Positions 36,261 to 45,872 of a stretch of 64,000 bases of DNA are shown one piece after another; within the stretch, counting starts at the first letter, position 1, and every line of letters begins with the position of its first letter. The translations under genes were made by a program, and so were the position numbers. Origin of the DNA: Paraburkholderia hiiakae (GTDB lineage: Bacteria; Pseudomonadota; Gammaproteobacteria; Burkholderiales; Burkholderiaceae); contig NZ_CAJHCQ010000028.1 of NCBI RefSeq assembly GCF_904848665.1, forward strand, positions 28,993 to 92,992, in the 5' to 3' direction. The notes beneath the pieces were generated by a model, which was not told the origin of the DNA, did no database searches, and saw only the letters and a program-made list of their open reading frames with translations.

Positions 36261-36270
36261 GCGCTTTTGC

Positions 36271-36645
36271 ATGAACGAACCGGAGACCGCTGCATTCGGC
36301 AATCTCTTCGCAGGCATCAATCACGACGCCAATGAAGAGCGCTTCGATACGCTCGTTTCGCGCGACGGGGTACTGATCGAGCGCATCGTTTCCACGGGAC
36401 AGGCGAGCCCGCCAGGCTTCTGGTACGACGACGCGCGCGAAGAGTGGGTGGCGCTGCTTGCCGGCGCCGCGACGCTGGAGTTCGCGGACACGGCGGCGCC
36501 GCCGCGCCGCCTGCTGCCCGGCGACTACGTGCAGATTCCGGCGCACTGCCGCCATCGCGTGTCGTGGACCGATCCCACTGTGCCGAGCGTGTGGCTCGCG
36601 GTGTATGTCAGCGCGGCGCAAGGGGAGGGCGACGGCGAGGCGTGA
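36271..36645 (+). CDS. Cupin-domain protein
   Basis: A 124-residue single-domain cupin. The core shows WYDDAREEWVALLAGAATLEF and LLPGDYVQIPAHCRHRVSWTD, the two cupin motifs with metal ligands (E in motif 1, H in motif 2). Such proteins are often metal-dependent or small-molecule binding. It starts ten bases after the FAD oxidoreductase stop, suggesting co-transcription. Confidence 0.85.
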   Translation: MNEPETAAFGNLFAGINHDANEERFDTLVSRDGVLIERIVSTGQASPPGFWYDDAREEWVALLAGAATLEFADTAAPPRRLLPGDYVQIPAHCRHRVSWTDPTVPSVWLAVYVSAAQGEGDGEA

Positions 36646-36686
36646 GCGCGGCGATAATCGGCAGTATTCAACCGAAACGAAATGTC

Positions 36687-37166
36687 ATGTCCGCGAACTA
36701 TCCCCTACGCGTCGCTTTGGTTTCCGACACGCACAATCTGCTTCGTCCCGAGTTGCTCGCCTTCGTTGAGGGTGCGGACGCCATCGTGCACGCGGGCGAC
36801 ATCTGCGATCAGCGCGTGCTCGACACGCTCGGGGCTGTCGCGCCGCTCACCGTCGTGCGCGGCAACAACGACCATGGCGCGTGGGCCGAGGCGTTGCCCG
36901 TGCAGGCCATCGTCACGCTGGGCGGAGTTCGCCTCGCGGTGGTCCACGAACTGCCCGACCTGCAGGGCGATCCGGCAACCGATGGCATCGCCGTCGTTGT
37001 GAGCGGGCATTCGCACAAGCCTGCGCTGGAAACGCGCGAGGGCGTGGTGTATGTGAATCCCGGCAGCGCGGGGCCGCGCCGCTTCACGCTGCCCGTCTCG
37101 GCGGCGATGCTGACGATCGGCAAGGACAGCGGGTTGCACGTCGAACACGTCAACCTCGTCGAATAA
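36687..37166 (+). CDS. YfcE-type metallophosphoesterase
   Basis: A 159-residue phosphoesterase. The binuclear metal motifs are VSDTHN, HAGDICDQ, GNNDHG, H in VHELPD and GHSHKP, typical of YfcE/MJ0936 phosphodiesterases. It follows the cupin gene by 41 bases and ends in a strong terminator, so it closes a three-gene unit. Confidence 0.88.
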   Translation: MSANYPLRVALVSDTHNLLRPELLAFVEGADAIVHAGDICDQRVLDTLGAVAPLTVVRGNNDHGAWAEALPVQAIVTLGGVRLAVVHELPDLQGDPATDGIAVVVSGHSHKPALETREGVVYVNPGSAGPRRFTLPVSAAMLTIGKDSGLHVEHVNLVE

Positions 37167-37183
37167 CGAAGCGAGCGCACAAG

Positions 37184-37213
37184 AAAAAAGGCCAGCGCGA
37201 AGCTGGCCTTTTT
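37184..37213. terminator. Bidirectional terminator
   Basis: AAAAAAGGCCAGC, loop GCGAA, GCTGGCCTTTTT. It sits between the convergent phosphoesterase and ProP-type transporter genes and can serve both strands. Confidence 0.92.
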
Positions 37214-37232
37214 GCGTTTCAGCGGTGCCGTA

Positions 37233-38699
37233 TCAGGCGCGCACTGCGTTGGCGACGGCGTACTCCTCGTCGAGTTCGCGCGCGAGACGCACACCGCGCA
37301 GCACCGCATGCGCTTCCGCCTTGGTGCTCACGCTCGGTGCGGAGCCAGGCAGCGGTCGGCGCGCCGTTTCATGCAGCGCCAACACCGAGATGATGCCGAT
37401 CACCGCGGCGCCCATCAGGTAGTACGCGGGCATCATGAGGTTCTGCGTGTGTTCGACGAGCCACGCCGCCACGAGCGGTGTCGTACCGCCAAACAGCGAC
37501 ACCGACACGTTGAAGCCGATCGCGAGCGCGCCGTAACGGATCGCGGTCGGGAACAGCGCCGGCAGCGCCGAGGGCATCACGCCCGTGAAGCACGAGAGCA
37601 GCGCGCCGAGAATCAGGAGACCGAAAAACACCGGCACGAGCGCACCCGTCTGGATCAGGGTGAGCGACGGGATCGCCAGCAGGATCAGGCCCACGCAGCC
37701 TGCGAGCATCACCGGCTTGCGGCCCACGGCGTCGGAGAGACGGCCGAACGCGAGCGTCATCGGCATCATGAGCACCATCACGATCAGCACGAGGAAGAGG
37801 CCGTGCGTTTCGTTGAAGTGCAGCGTCGCCGAAAGGTAACTCGGCAGATACGACAGCGCCATGTAGTCGGTCACGTTGAAGATCAGCACGAGACCCACGC
37901 ACAGCAGGAAGGGGCGCAGATGCTGCGTGAGCAGCGAGTGCAGCGTGAGCTTCGGGCGCGCGTGCTCTTCGGCTTCGCGCAGTTCCGCTTCGCGCTTGAA
38001 CGCGGGCGTTTCTTCGAGCTTGGTACGGATGTACAGACCCACGAGGCCGAGCGGACCCGCGATCATGAACGGCACGCGCCAGCCCCAGTCGAGCAGTTGC
38101 TGGTGCGAGAGTACGGCGGTCAGCACGGCAACGGTGCCCGCGCCGAACACATAACCGATCAGCGTGCCGAATTCGAGGAAGCTGCCCATGAAGCCACGGC
38201 GCTTGTCGGTGGCGAATTCGGCGATGAAGGTCGCCGCGCCACCGTATTCGCCGCCGGTCGAGAAGCCCTGCACGAGGCGCGCCAGCAGCAGCAGGACGGG
38301 CGCCGCAATGCCGATCGACTTGTACGAGGGAATCAGGCCGATGGCGAAGGTGCCACAGGCCATCATGATCATCGTCATCGCGAGTACGCGCTGGCGGCCG
38401 ATACGGTCGCCGAGCGGCCCGAAAACCATGCCGCCGATCGGGCGCACGAGGAACGCGGCCGCGAACGTGCCGAACGTGGCGATGAGCTGTGCCGAGGGGT
38501 TGCTCGACGGGAAGAACACCTGGCCGAGCGTGACGGCGATGTAGCTGTACACGCCGAAGTCGAACCATTCCATGGCGTTGCCGAGTGCCATGGCGCCGAC
38601 GGCGCGTTTGAGGAGGCTTTTATCGACGATCGTGATGTCGTCGAGGGTAAGGTCGGTCTGGGCCGACGAGCCGGAAGTGGAAGCGGTCAAGGTCTGCAT
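37233..38699 (-). CDS. proP: MFS transporter, ProP/MHS family
   Basis: A 488-residue metabolite:H+ symporter. It has 12 helices, the N-terminal start AMALGNAMEWFDFGVYSY (diagnostic of the MHS family), the GDRIGRQR MFS motif and RLVQGFSTGGEYGGAATF. The C-terminal tail is short and lacks a clear coiled coil as in E. coli ProP osmosensing forms, so osmotic activation is uncertain. Substrate may be proline/betaine or a related compatible solute or dicarboxylate. Confidence 0.88.
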   Translation of the reverse strand: MQTLTASTSGSSAQTDLTLDDITIVDKSLLKRAVGAMALGNAMEWFDFGVYSYIAVTLGQVFFPSSNPSAQLIATFGTFAAAFLVRPIGGMVFGPLGDRIGRQRVLAMTMIMMACGTFAIGLIPSYKSIGIAAPVLLLLARLVQGFSTGGEYGGAATFIAEFATDKRRGFMGSFLEFGTLIGYVFGAGTVAVLTAVLSHQQLLDWGWRVPFMIAGPLGLVGLYIRTKLEETPAFKREAELREAEEHARPKLTLHSLLTQHLRPFLLCVGLVLIFNVTDYMALSYLPSYLSATLHFNETHGLFLVLIVMVLMMPMTLAFGRLSDAVGRKPVMLAGCVGLILLAIPSLTLIQTGALVPVFFGLLILGALLSCFTGVMPSALPALFPTAIRYGALAIGFNVSVSLFGGTTPLVAAWLVEHTQNLMMPAYYLMGAAVIGIISVLALHETARRPLPGSAPSVSTKAEAHAVLRGVRLARELDEEYAVANAVRA

Positions 38700-39336
38700 C
38701 TCCAATGACTGCGACGAACCCACGAGGGCTCGCCACGGTTGCCGGAGAGTGCCGTTTCGCGATAGCGGCGACATTTCGCGCACGGCACGGCACGTTGGGC
38801 AGAGACGAGGGCGGGCCGATGGTGCATCGCACAAGGCGAGCTGCGCACGAAAGCAATGCTGAAGTGTCGCGAAACGACACTCGGACGAGTTGTGTTTAAC
38901 GTAGCGCCTGCGTGGCCGTGGAAGGGGGGCAGGGCGCATGAGGACGCTGGACCGGCACGAGGTGCCAAGGTGAAGCGCCGCTGAAACGAAAAAGAAGCCC
39001 GCGTGGCGGAGCGTTCTTTTTGTCATATGCGCATTCGGGTTGACGGCGTTTTTGGGTGCCTGCCCGAATGCAATTGATGGCTAATGCCTGTTGAACGAGG
39101 CCACATGGTAGCACGATAACGTAAGATCGCGCAAACCTCGGCATCTGCGGGGATTCGGGGAGCGGACTGGAAGCCCCACGTGGCGGGGGATTGCGCCGAT
39201 TCGGTGGAACCGTTTTCGCCGCCTGGAAAGCGCATGAAGCGCATAAAAAAACCGCGCCGGAGGCGCGGTTTTTGCGAGGCATCGCGTGGCGTTTTTCGCC
39301 TGTCAGGGACAGATCCCAGTACGCAACGGAAGGCCT
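38700..39336. other. Intergenic region upstream of the ProP-like gene
   Basis: 637 bases between the ProP-type gene start and the yggX stop, on the minus strand. It contains the yggX terminator (39245-39273) and presumably the ProP promoter. I find no gene; short open frames have shadow-like composition. Confidence 0.4.
39245..39273 (-). terminator. Terminator of yggX
   Basis: ACCGCGCC/GGCGCGGT hairpin with a 3-base loop flanked by A6 and T5 runs, so it also works as a bidirectional element; located 64 bases beyond yggX. Confidence 0.88.
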
Positions 39337-39612
39337 TTAGCCTTCGGTCGGCGGCACGTAGCCGGAGGCCTGGTCGGCGCCTTCGCCGAAGAAGAACTTC
39401 TCGGTCTGCTTCATCAGGTACTGACGCGCACGCGGATCGGCCATGTTCAGACGGTTTTCGTTGATGAGCATGGTCTGCTGCTTGAGCCACTGCTGCCACG
39501 CCTCCTTCGAGACGCTTTCGTAGATGCGCTTGCCGAGTTCGCCCGGCAGCGGGGGAAAGTCGAGTCCCTCGGCTTCCTTGCCGAGCTTCGCGCATTGGAT
39601 CGTACGGGCCAT
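39337..39612 (-). CDS. yggX: Fe(II) trafficking / oxidative damage protection protein YggX
   Basis: A 91-residue YggX family protein that supports Fe-S cluster stability under oxidative stress. It begins MARTIQCAKLGKEAEGLDFPPLPGELGKRI, with the conserved Cys7, and continues with WQQWLKQQTMLINENRLN and the C-terminal FFFGEG. Length matches the E. coli protein (91). It follows argA by 63 bases on the same strand and may share its transcript. Confidence 0.96.
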   Translation of the reverse strand: MARTIQCAKLGKEAEGLDFPPLPGELGKRIYESVSKEAWQQWLKQQTMLINENRLNMADPRARQYLMKQTEKFFFGEGADQASGYVPPTEG

Positions 39613-39675
39613 GCTGTGCTTCTCCTGTAGTCGTATGTGTGGGTGGCGGCGCGCCTCATCCCCAGATGGGGACGC

Positions 39676-41067
39676 TCAGAGCTGTTTCATCAGCACGAGC
39701 GATTTGCGCTGCCAGTTATAGAGGCGCCGGCGGTCTTCGGGCAGGTCGTCCACCGTTGCCTTGACGAAGCCGCGCTTAAGGAACCAGTGTTCGGTGCGCG
39801 TGGTGAGCACGAAAATGCGCGTGAGGCCACGCGCCCGCGCGCGCTGCTCGATACGGCGCAAGAGTCGCTCGCCGTCGCCGGAGCCCTGTGCTTCGGGCGA
39901 GACCGTGAGGCACGCCATCTCGCCGATGCGCTCCTGCGAATACGCGTAAAGCGCCGCGCAGCCAAAGAGCACGCCGTCGTGCTCGATTACCGAGAAGTGG
40001 TCGATGTCGCGCTCGATCTGGTGACGCCCGCGACGCACGAGCGTGCCGTCGGTCTCGAGCGGCTCGATCAGCGTGAGAATGCCGCCGACGTCGTCGGGAG
40101 TCGCTTCGCGCAGGCTTTCCAGGTTCTCGTACGAGATCATGGTGCCCACGCCGTCGTGCAGGAACAGTTCGAGCAGCAGGCCGCCGTCGAGCGCGTAGGG
40201 AATGATGTGCGCGCGGCCCACGCCGCCGCGGCAGGCGCGAATGGAGTGCTTCAGATAGAAGCCCTCGTCGCCGAGTACGGTGCCGCCTTCTTGCAGCTTG
40301 TAGGCGTCGTCGAGGGACATTTCGCGGATCAGCTCGCCTTCCTCGTCGATCAGACCCCGCGTTTCCGTGAGGAAAACGATCTTGTCGGCGCGCAACGCGA
40401 TGGCCGCCGCCGAGGCGACATCTTCCATCGACAGATTGAACGCCTCGCCCGTGGGCGAAAAGCCGAGCGGCGAGAGCAGCACGAGCTTGCGGCTCGCGAG
40501 CGAATGGCGGATCGAATCCGCGTCGATCTTGCGCACGACGCCCGTGTGCTGGAAGTCAACGCCGTCGAGAATGCCGACCGGACGCGCTGTCACAAAATTG
40601 CCCGACACCACGCTGATGTGCGCGTGGGCCATGGGCGTGTTCGGCAGACCCTGGCTGATCGCGGCCTCGATGTCGAGACGTACTTCACCGGCCGCTTCCT
40701 TCGCCGATTCGAGCGCGCGGGCATTCGTGATGCGCATGCCATGCGAGAACTCGGACTCGACGCCGTGCAGGCTCATCTGCTCTTCGACCTGCGGGCGTGA
40801 ACCATGCACGAGCACGATCTGGATGCCCATGGCCTGCAAGAGCGCGATGTCCGCAACGAGCGCGTTGAGCAGGTTCTGGTGCACGACCTCGCCGCCGAAT
40901 CCGACGACGAATGTCTTGCCCTGGAACATGTGGATGTAGGGCGCGACCGATCGCATCCAATCCACGAATTGCGCGTGCTGCGCGATGATCTGCGAGTCGG
41001 TATCCGCAGCGGCGGCGGAGGCCGGCGCGCTGGCGGTGGCGGGGACGAGGTCGGTTTGGGAATTCAT
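39676..41067 (-). CDS. argA: N-acetylglutamate synthase ArgA
   Basis: Amino-acid N-acetyltransferase, the first enzyme of arginine synthesis. The 463-residue length is usual. An N-terminal amino-acid kinase-like domain (about 25-300, with FVVGFGGEVV and VLVHGSRPQVEEQ) regulates by arginine, and the C-terminal GNAT domain contains CLTVSPEAQGSGDGERLLRRIE, the acetyl-CoA P-loop. The N-terminal 25 residues are Ala-rich. It is divergent from hrpA with only 23 bases between the start codons. Confidence 0.93.
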   Translation of the reverse strand: MNSQTDLVPATASAPASAAAADTDSQIIAQHAQFVDWMRSVAPYIHMFQGKTFVVGFGGEVVHQNLLNALVADIALLQAMGIQIVLVHGSRPQVEEQMSLHGVESEFSHGMRITNARALESAKEAAGEVRLDIEAAISQGLPNTPMAHAHISVVSGNFVTARPVGILDGVDFQHTGVVRKIDADSIRHSLASRKLVLLSPLGFSPTGEAFNLSMEDVASAAAIALRADKIVFLTETRGLIDEEGELIREMSLDDAYKLQEGGTVLGDEGFYLKHSIRACRGGVGRAHIIPYALDGGLLLELFLHDGVGTMISYENLESLREATPDDVGGILTLIEPLETDGTLVRRGRHQIERDIDHFSVIEHDGVLFGCAALYAYSQERIGEMACLTVSPEAQGSGDGERLLRRIEQRARARGLTRIFVLTTRTEHWFLKRGFVKATVDDLPEDRRRLYNWQRKSLVLMKQL

Positions 41068-41082
41068 GCCCGGGATTATAAT
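41055..41082 (+). promoter_or_regulatory. Promoter of hrpA (leaderless type)
   Basis: A consensus -10 box TATAAT lies at 41077-41082, with TTTGGG 16 bases upstream as a weak -35 at 41055-41060. Transcription would start within a base or two of the hrpA ATG at 41091, giving a leaderless mRNA. The -35 region overlaps the first bases of the divergent argA transcript. Confidence 0.6.
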
Positions 41083-41090
41083 GCGCCCCC

Positions 41091-44000
41091 ATGTCGAATG
41101 TACCCAAAAGACCTGCCTCGGCGCAGGGCAGCAACACCGCGGCCGGGAAGGAAACGGCGCAGGACGGCGCGAAAGCGAAAAGCGCGTCGCAGAAGTACGG
41201 CGACGGGCAAACGCCCGCGTCGACGGACAAGCTTGCCGCGCTCATGGGCGGCGGCGCGCTGGGCGGCGCGCGCGTGCAGGATAAGCGCACTGAGCACACC
41301 GCGCCGAAGCCACACGCCGAAACGAAGCAGTCTGAGCCACCGCGCGAACCGCAAGGACCATCGCAGTCAGCAGCGGCGCAGCCGGTGCGCAGCGAGGCGA
41401 ACCGCACGCCGCCAAGCGGGCAGCGCACACAACAGGGCGAAGCACGTGCGCCGCGCGATCAGGCGCGCAAACCTCATGCGCCGCGCGACGCGCGCGCACC
41501 ACAGCCGAAGCCTGCGCAGCAGACGCCCTCCGGTGCATCCGCGCGCGAGCAAGCGCCGCGTGCGCAGCGCGATGCCTCGGCTGCGCCGGGTGCCGCGCAG
41601 CGTGCACAGCCGCGCAATCCCTCGTCACAGCGCAAACCTGCTCAGCCGCCACGCGCCGCAAGGCCCGATGGCGCGCCCGAGGGCGACCAATCGACCGAAC
41701 GCGCCGCACGCTCCGGCAGCGAAGCCGGCGAACGCAAGCCGCGCAGCGAACGTCCGCCACGTGTCCCGCGCGCGAACGTCGAGCCGAACAAGGTCCCACC
41801 CATCACGTTCCCCGAAGCGCTGCCGGTTTCCGGCCGCCGCGAGGAAATCGCGCGTGCGATTGCGCAGAATCAGGTCGTGATCGTGAGCGGTGAAACGGGC
41901 TCGGGCAAGACCACTCAGTTGCCGAAAATCGCGCTCGCGCTGGGCCGCGGCCTCGGCGCGGGCGGCACGGGTCTGATCGGTCATACGCAGCCGCGGCGGA
42001 TCGCGGCTTCGGCCACGGCGCGCCGTATCGCCGACGAACTCAATACGCCGTTTGGCGAAGTGGTCGGCTACAAGGTGCGCTTCACCGACAATCTCTCGCC
42101 CGGCGCCTCGGTCAAGCTCATGACCGACGGCATTCTGCTCGCGGAGACGCAAACCGATCCGCTGCTCAAGGCCTACGACACGATCATCATCGACGAGGCG
42201 CACGAGCGCAGTCTCAACATCGACTTTCTGCTCGGTTATCTGAAGGAGATCCTGCCGCGCCGGCCCGAGCTCAAGCTGATCGTGACCTCGGCGACCATCG
42301 ACGCCGATCGCTTCGCGCGCCACTTCGGCAGCGAGGAAAAGCCCGCACCGGTGATCGAGGTGAGCGGGCGGCTGTATCCCGTCGAGGTGCGCTACCGACC
42401 GGTGCAGGAGGACAGCCCGGCGGTGAAGAATGCGCAGGGCACGACGGGCCGCGAAAAAACCGCGAAGTCCCAGCGCGATACGGATCGCGACCTGATGGAA
42501 GCGATCGTCGACGCCGTCGACGAACTCTGCCGCGAAGGCTCGGGCGACGTGCTCGTGTTCCTGCCCGGCGAGCGGGAGATTCGCGATGCCGCCGAGGCGC
42601 TGAGGAAGCATCATCCGCCGCACACGGAGATCCTGCCGCTTTTCGCGCGCCTTTCCGCGCAGGAGCAGGAGCGCGTGTTCAAGCCGTCGAACGCGCGCCG
42701 CATCGTCCTCGCGACCAACGTGGCCGAGACCTCGCTCACGGTGCCTGGCATCCGCTACGTGGTCGACACGGGTCTCGCGCGTGTGAAGCGTTATTCGTAC
42801 CGCAACAAGGTCGAGCAACTGCAGATCGAGGCGATTGCACAGGCTCCCGCGAACCAGCGCGCGGGCCGTTGCGGACGTGTCGCGGACGGCATCTGTATCC
42901 GGCTTTACGAAGAGTCGGACTTCATTGCGCGGCCGCGTTTTTCCGATCCGGAAATCCTGCGCTCCTCGCTCGCCGCCGTGATTCTGCGCATGAAGTCGCT
43001 GCATCTCACGGCGATCGAGACGTTTCCGTTCATCGAGCCGCCGCCAGGCCGCGCGATCGCCGATGGCTATCAGTTGCTCAACGAACTGGGCGCAGTCGAC
43101 GACGACAACGCGCTCACGCCGCTTGGCCGCGAACTCGCGCGCCTGCCGCTCGATCCGCGCGTGGGCCGCATGATTCTAGGCGCACGCGACGAGCAGGCGC
43201 TGCGCGAAGTGCTCATCATCGCGAGCGCGCTTTCGGTGCAGGATCCGCGCGACCGGCCTATCGAGGCGCAAGAGCAGGCGGATCAGGCGCATCGCCGTTT
43301 TGCCGACGAGCGCTCCGAGTTCCTCCAGTGGCTCAAGATCTGGGCCTGGTTCGAAGAGGCCATCGCGCACAAGAAGTCCAACCGGCAATTGCTGGATTCG
43401 TGTCGCGCGAATTTCCTTTCGCACTTGCGCTTGCGCGAATGGCGCGACGTGCATTCACAATTGTTGACCGTGGTGCGTGAGCACGGCTGGCGCATCAATG
43501 AAGCCGACGCGACTTATGAGCAGATCCATCACGCGCTGCTCACCGGCCTGCTCGGCAACATCGGCCTGAAGGCCGACGACGAGCCGCATTACCTCGGTGC
43601 GCGCGGGATCAAGTTCCACTTGTGGCCGGGCTCGGCGCTCGTGAAGAAGGCGGGGCGCTGGGTGGTGGCGGCAGAACTCGTCGAAACGAGCCGTCTGTAC
43701 GCGCGCTGCATCGCGAAGATCGAGCCCGAGTGGCTCGAGAAGGTGGGCGCGCATTTGCTGAAGACGTCGCTCTCCGAGCCGCATTGGGAAAAACGCGCGG
43801 CGCAGGTGAGCGCGTTCGAGCGTGGGGTGCTCTATGGCTTGCCGATATACCAACGCCGGCGCGTGGCGTTTGGCAAGCAGGACCCGGCGCGTGCGCGCGA
43901 TCTCTTCATTCGCGGCGCGCTGGTCGAGGGCGAATTCGACACGAAACTCGCGTTCTTCGCGCACAACCGCAAGCTGCTTGCCGATATCGAGCAGCTGGAA

Positions 44001-45716
44001 CACAAGTCGCGCCGCCAGGACGTGCTGGTCGACGACGAGCTGATCTACGGTTTCTACGATCAGGCGATTCCCGAGGGCATTTACTCGGGCGCGTCGTTCG
44101 AACGCTGGTATCGCGACGAGGTGAGAAAGGGCGGCCAGCCCGAGGACAAGCTGCGTCTGCTGTACCTCTCTCGCGACGACCTGATGCGTCACGAAGCGGC
44201 CGGCGTGACGACCGACCTGTTCCCGAAGCGCATGACGATGTCGGGCGTGGCGATGGCGCTCACGTATCACTTCGAGCCGGGCTCGCCGCGCGATGGCGTC
44301 ACGCTCGCGGTGCCGCTCTACGCGCTCAACCAGGTTGACGCGCGCCGCTGCGAATGGCTCGTGCCGGGCATGCTCAAGGAGAAGGCGCAACTGCTCCTGA
44401 AGTCGCTGCCGCAGAAGCTGCGCCGCCACTGCGTGCCGTTGCCCGAGTACGCGGCCGGCTTTGCTGAGCGCGTGGGCGGCGAGCGCTTCGGCGCGGGCGG
44501 TCTGCTGGAGGCGCTGATCGCCGATGTGCGCGAGCAGAAGCAGGTCGCCCTGAAGTCCGCCGACTTCAAGCTGGAAACGCTGGCCGCCCACCTCTTCATG
44601 AACTTCAAGGTGATCGACGAGCACGGTCGCCAGCTCGCGATGGGCCGCAACCTTGCGCAACTGCGCGCCGAACTCGGCGCGCAGGCGCAGCAGCAATTCC
44701 AGAAGCTCGCGAGTGCGACGGCGCTGGCTGCGCTGGAAACGCGCGTGCAGGGCGGCGATGTCGCCCAGAACGCTCAGGCCGAGCGCGCGGCAAGCGGCAA
44801 CGCGCCGCAAAGGAGCAACGCGCCGCAAACGAGCGCGCCGGGCGACGCAACGCCCGCCACCGCGCTCTACGAAAACCTCACGACGTGGAATTTCGGCAAG
44901 CTGCCGGAACTGCTGGAAATCCGCCGGGGTGGACAGACGCTGTTCGGCTATCCGGCGCTCGTCGATCGCGGCACGCATTGCGATGTCGAAGTGTTCGATT
45001 CGCCGGAGGAGGCCGCGCGCATTCATCGGGCGGGACTGCGTCGATTGTTCGCGCTGCAGTTGCGTGAGCCGATCCGCTACCTGGAGAAGAACCTGCCGGG
45101 CCTGCGCGAGATGGCGATGCAGTTCATGGCGCGCGCCACTCAGGAGGAACTGCGCGACCAGTTGGTCGAACTCGCGCTCGACCGCGCTTGCCTGCAAGAC
45201 CCGCTGCCCGACGACGACGCGACTTTCCACGCGCGCAAGGACGAAGGCCGCGGGCGTCTCTCGCTGCTTGCGCAGGAAATCGCGCGCCTCGTGGGGCAGA
45301 TCCTCGCCGAATATGCATCGTTGGCCAAGAAGCTCGTGCAGGCCAAGGCGTTCGGTGCGCCCGCAGCGGACATGCAGGCGCAGGTCGACGCGCTCATCAG
45401 CAAGCGCTTCATTCTGGAAACGCCCTATGCGCAACTCGTGCATTTCCCGCGCTACTTGAAGGGCGTGGCGCTGCGTATCGACAAGCTGCGTGCCGACCCC
45501 GCACGCGACGCGCGCCAGGCCAGCGAATTTCAGCCGCTCGCGCAGCAGTATCAGCGTGCGCTCTCGCAGCGCGGCGGCGTGTTCGATCCTCGTCTCTCGG
45601 AGTTCCGGTGGCTCCTCGAAGAGCTGCGCATCTCGCTCTTCGCCCAGGAGTTGCGCACGCCGATGCCGGTTTCCGTGAAGCGTCTGTACAAGGTTTGGGA
45701 ATCGATGCAGCGATAG
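41091..45716 (+). CDS. hrpA: ATP-dependent RNA helicase HrpA
   Basis: A 1541-residue DEAH-box helicase. Walker A GETGSGKTTQ is at 267-276 and the DEAH motif IIDEAHERS follows, then SATI, TNVAETSLTVPGIRYVVDTG and QRAGRCGR. After the helicase core come the HA2/OB-fold (DUF1605) and a long C-terminal DUF3418 domain. The first 230 residues are low complexity, rich in Ala, Arg, Gln and Pro, an extension absent from E. coli HrpA (1300). HrpA acts in ribosome rescue by splitting stalled collided ribosomes in E. coli. The ATG at 41091 fits the leaderless promoter. Confidence 0.93.
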   Translation: MSNVPKRPASAQGSNTAAGKETAQDGAKAKSASQKYGDGQTPASTDKLAALMGGGALGGARVQDKRTEHTAPKPHAETKQSEPPREPQGPSQSAAAQPVRSEANRTPPSGQRTQQGEARAPRDQARKPHAPRDARAPQPKPAQQTPSGASAREQAPRAQRDASAAPGAAQRAQPRNPSSQRKPAQPPRAARPDGAPEGDQSTERAARSGSEAGERKPRSERPPRVPRANVEPNKVPPITFPEALPVSGRREEIARAIAQNQVVIVSGETGSGKTTQLPKIALALGRGLGAGGTGLIGHTQPRRIAASATARRIADELNTPFGEVVGYKVRFTDNLSPGASVKLMTDGILLAETQTDPLLKAYDTIIIDEAHERSLNIDFLLGYLKEILPRRPELKLIVTSATIDADRFARHFGSEEKPAPVIEVSGRLYPVEVRYRPVQEDSPAVKNAQGTTGREKTAKSQRDTDRDLMEAIVDAVDELCREGSGDVLVFLPGEREIRDAAEALRKHHPPHTEILPLFARLSAQEQERVFKPSNARRIVLATNVAETSLTVPGIRYVVDTGLARVKRYSYRNKVEQLQIEAIAQAPANQRAGRCGRVADGICIRLYEESDFIARPRFSDPEILRSSLAAVILRMKSLHLTAIETFPFIEPPPGRAIADGYQLLNELGAVDDDNALTPLGRELARLPLDPRVGRMILGARDEQALREVLIIASALSVQDPRDRPIEAQEQADQAHRRFADERSEFLQWLKIWAWFEEAIAHKKSNRQLLDSCRANFLSHLRLREWRDVHSQLLTVVREHGWRINEADATYEQIHHALLTGLLGNIGLKADDEPHYLGARGIKFHLWPGSALVKKAGRWVVAAELVETSRLYARCIAKIEPEWLEKVGAHLLKTSLSEPHWEKRAAQVSAFERGVLYGLPIYQRRRVAFGKQDPARARDLFIRGALVEGEFDTKLAFFAHNRKLLADIEQLEHKSRRQDVLVDDELIYGFYDQAIPEGIYSGASFERWYRDEVRKGGQPEDKLRLLYLSRDDLMRHEAAGVTTDLFPKRMTMSGVAMALTYHFEPGSPRDGVTLAVPLYALNQVDARRCEWLVPGMLKEKAQLLLKSLPQKLRRHCVPLPEYAAGFAERVGGERFGAGGLLEALIADVREQKQVALKSADFKLETLAAHLFMNFKVIDEHGRQLAMGRNLAQLRAELGAQAQQQFQKLASATALAALETRVQGGDVAQNAQAERAASGNAPQRSNAPQTSAPGDATPATALYENLTTWNFGKLPELLEIRRGGQTLFGYPALVDRGTHCDVEVFDSPEEAARIHRAGLRRLFALQLREPIRYLEKNLPGLREMAMQFMARATQEELRDQLVELALDRACLQDPLPDDDATFHARKDEGRGRLSLLAQEIARLVGQILAEYASLAKKLVQAKAFGAPAADMQAQVDALISKRFILETPYAQLVHFPRYLKGVALRIDKLRADPARDARQASEFQPLAQQYQRALSQRGGVFDPRLSEFRWLLEELRISLFAQELRTPMPVSVKRLYKVWESMQR

Positions 45717-45771
45717 GCGCACGTTGGATGGCCACCGGATGCATTACGGGCCATAACAATCCTTCGAAACA

Positions 45772-45798
45772 GGGGCGCGTCATCGCGCCCCTTCCATT
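45772..45798 (+). terminator. Terminator of hrpA
   Basis: GGGGCGCG/CGCGCCCC stem with TCAT loop followed by TTCCATTTT, 55 bases after the hrpA stop. Confidence 0.8.
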
Positions 45799-45872
45799 TT
45801 CAGGCCGCCTACGTCAACCTTGCGGGCTGTCAGACGGTCTACAATCACGCATCTGCCCGGGAACGATCCTTC

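Noticed and set aside
43455..45722. Minus-strand open frame of 755 codons across hrpA
   Set aside because: Antisense shadow of hrpA; no motifs and the composition is that of a GC-driven shadow.
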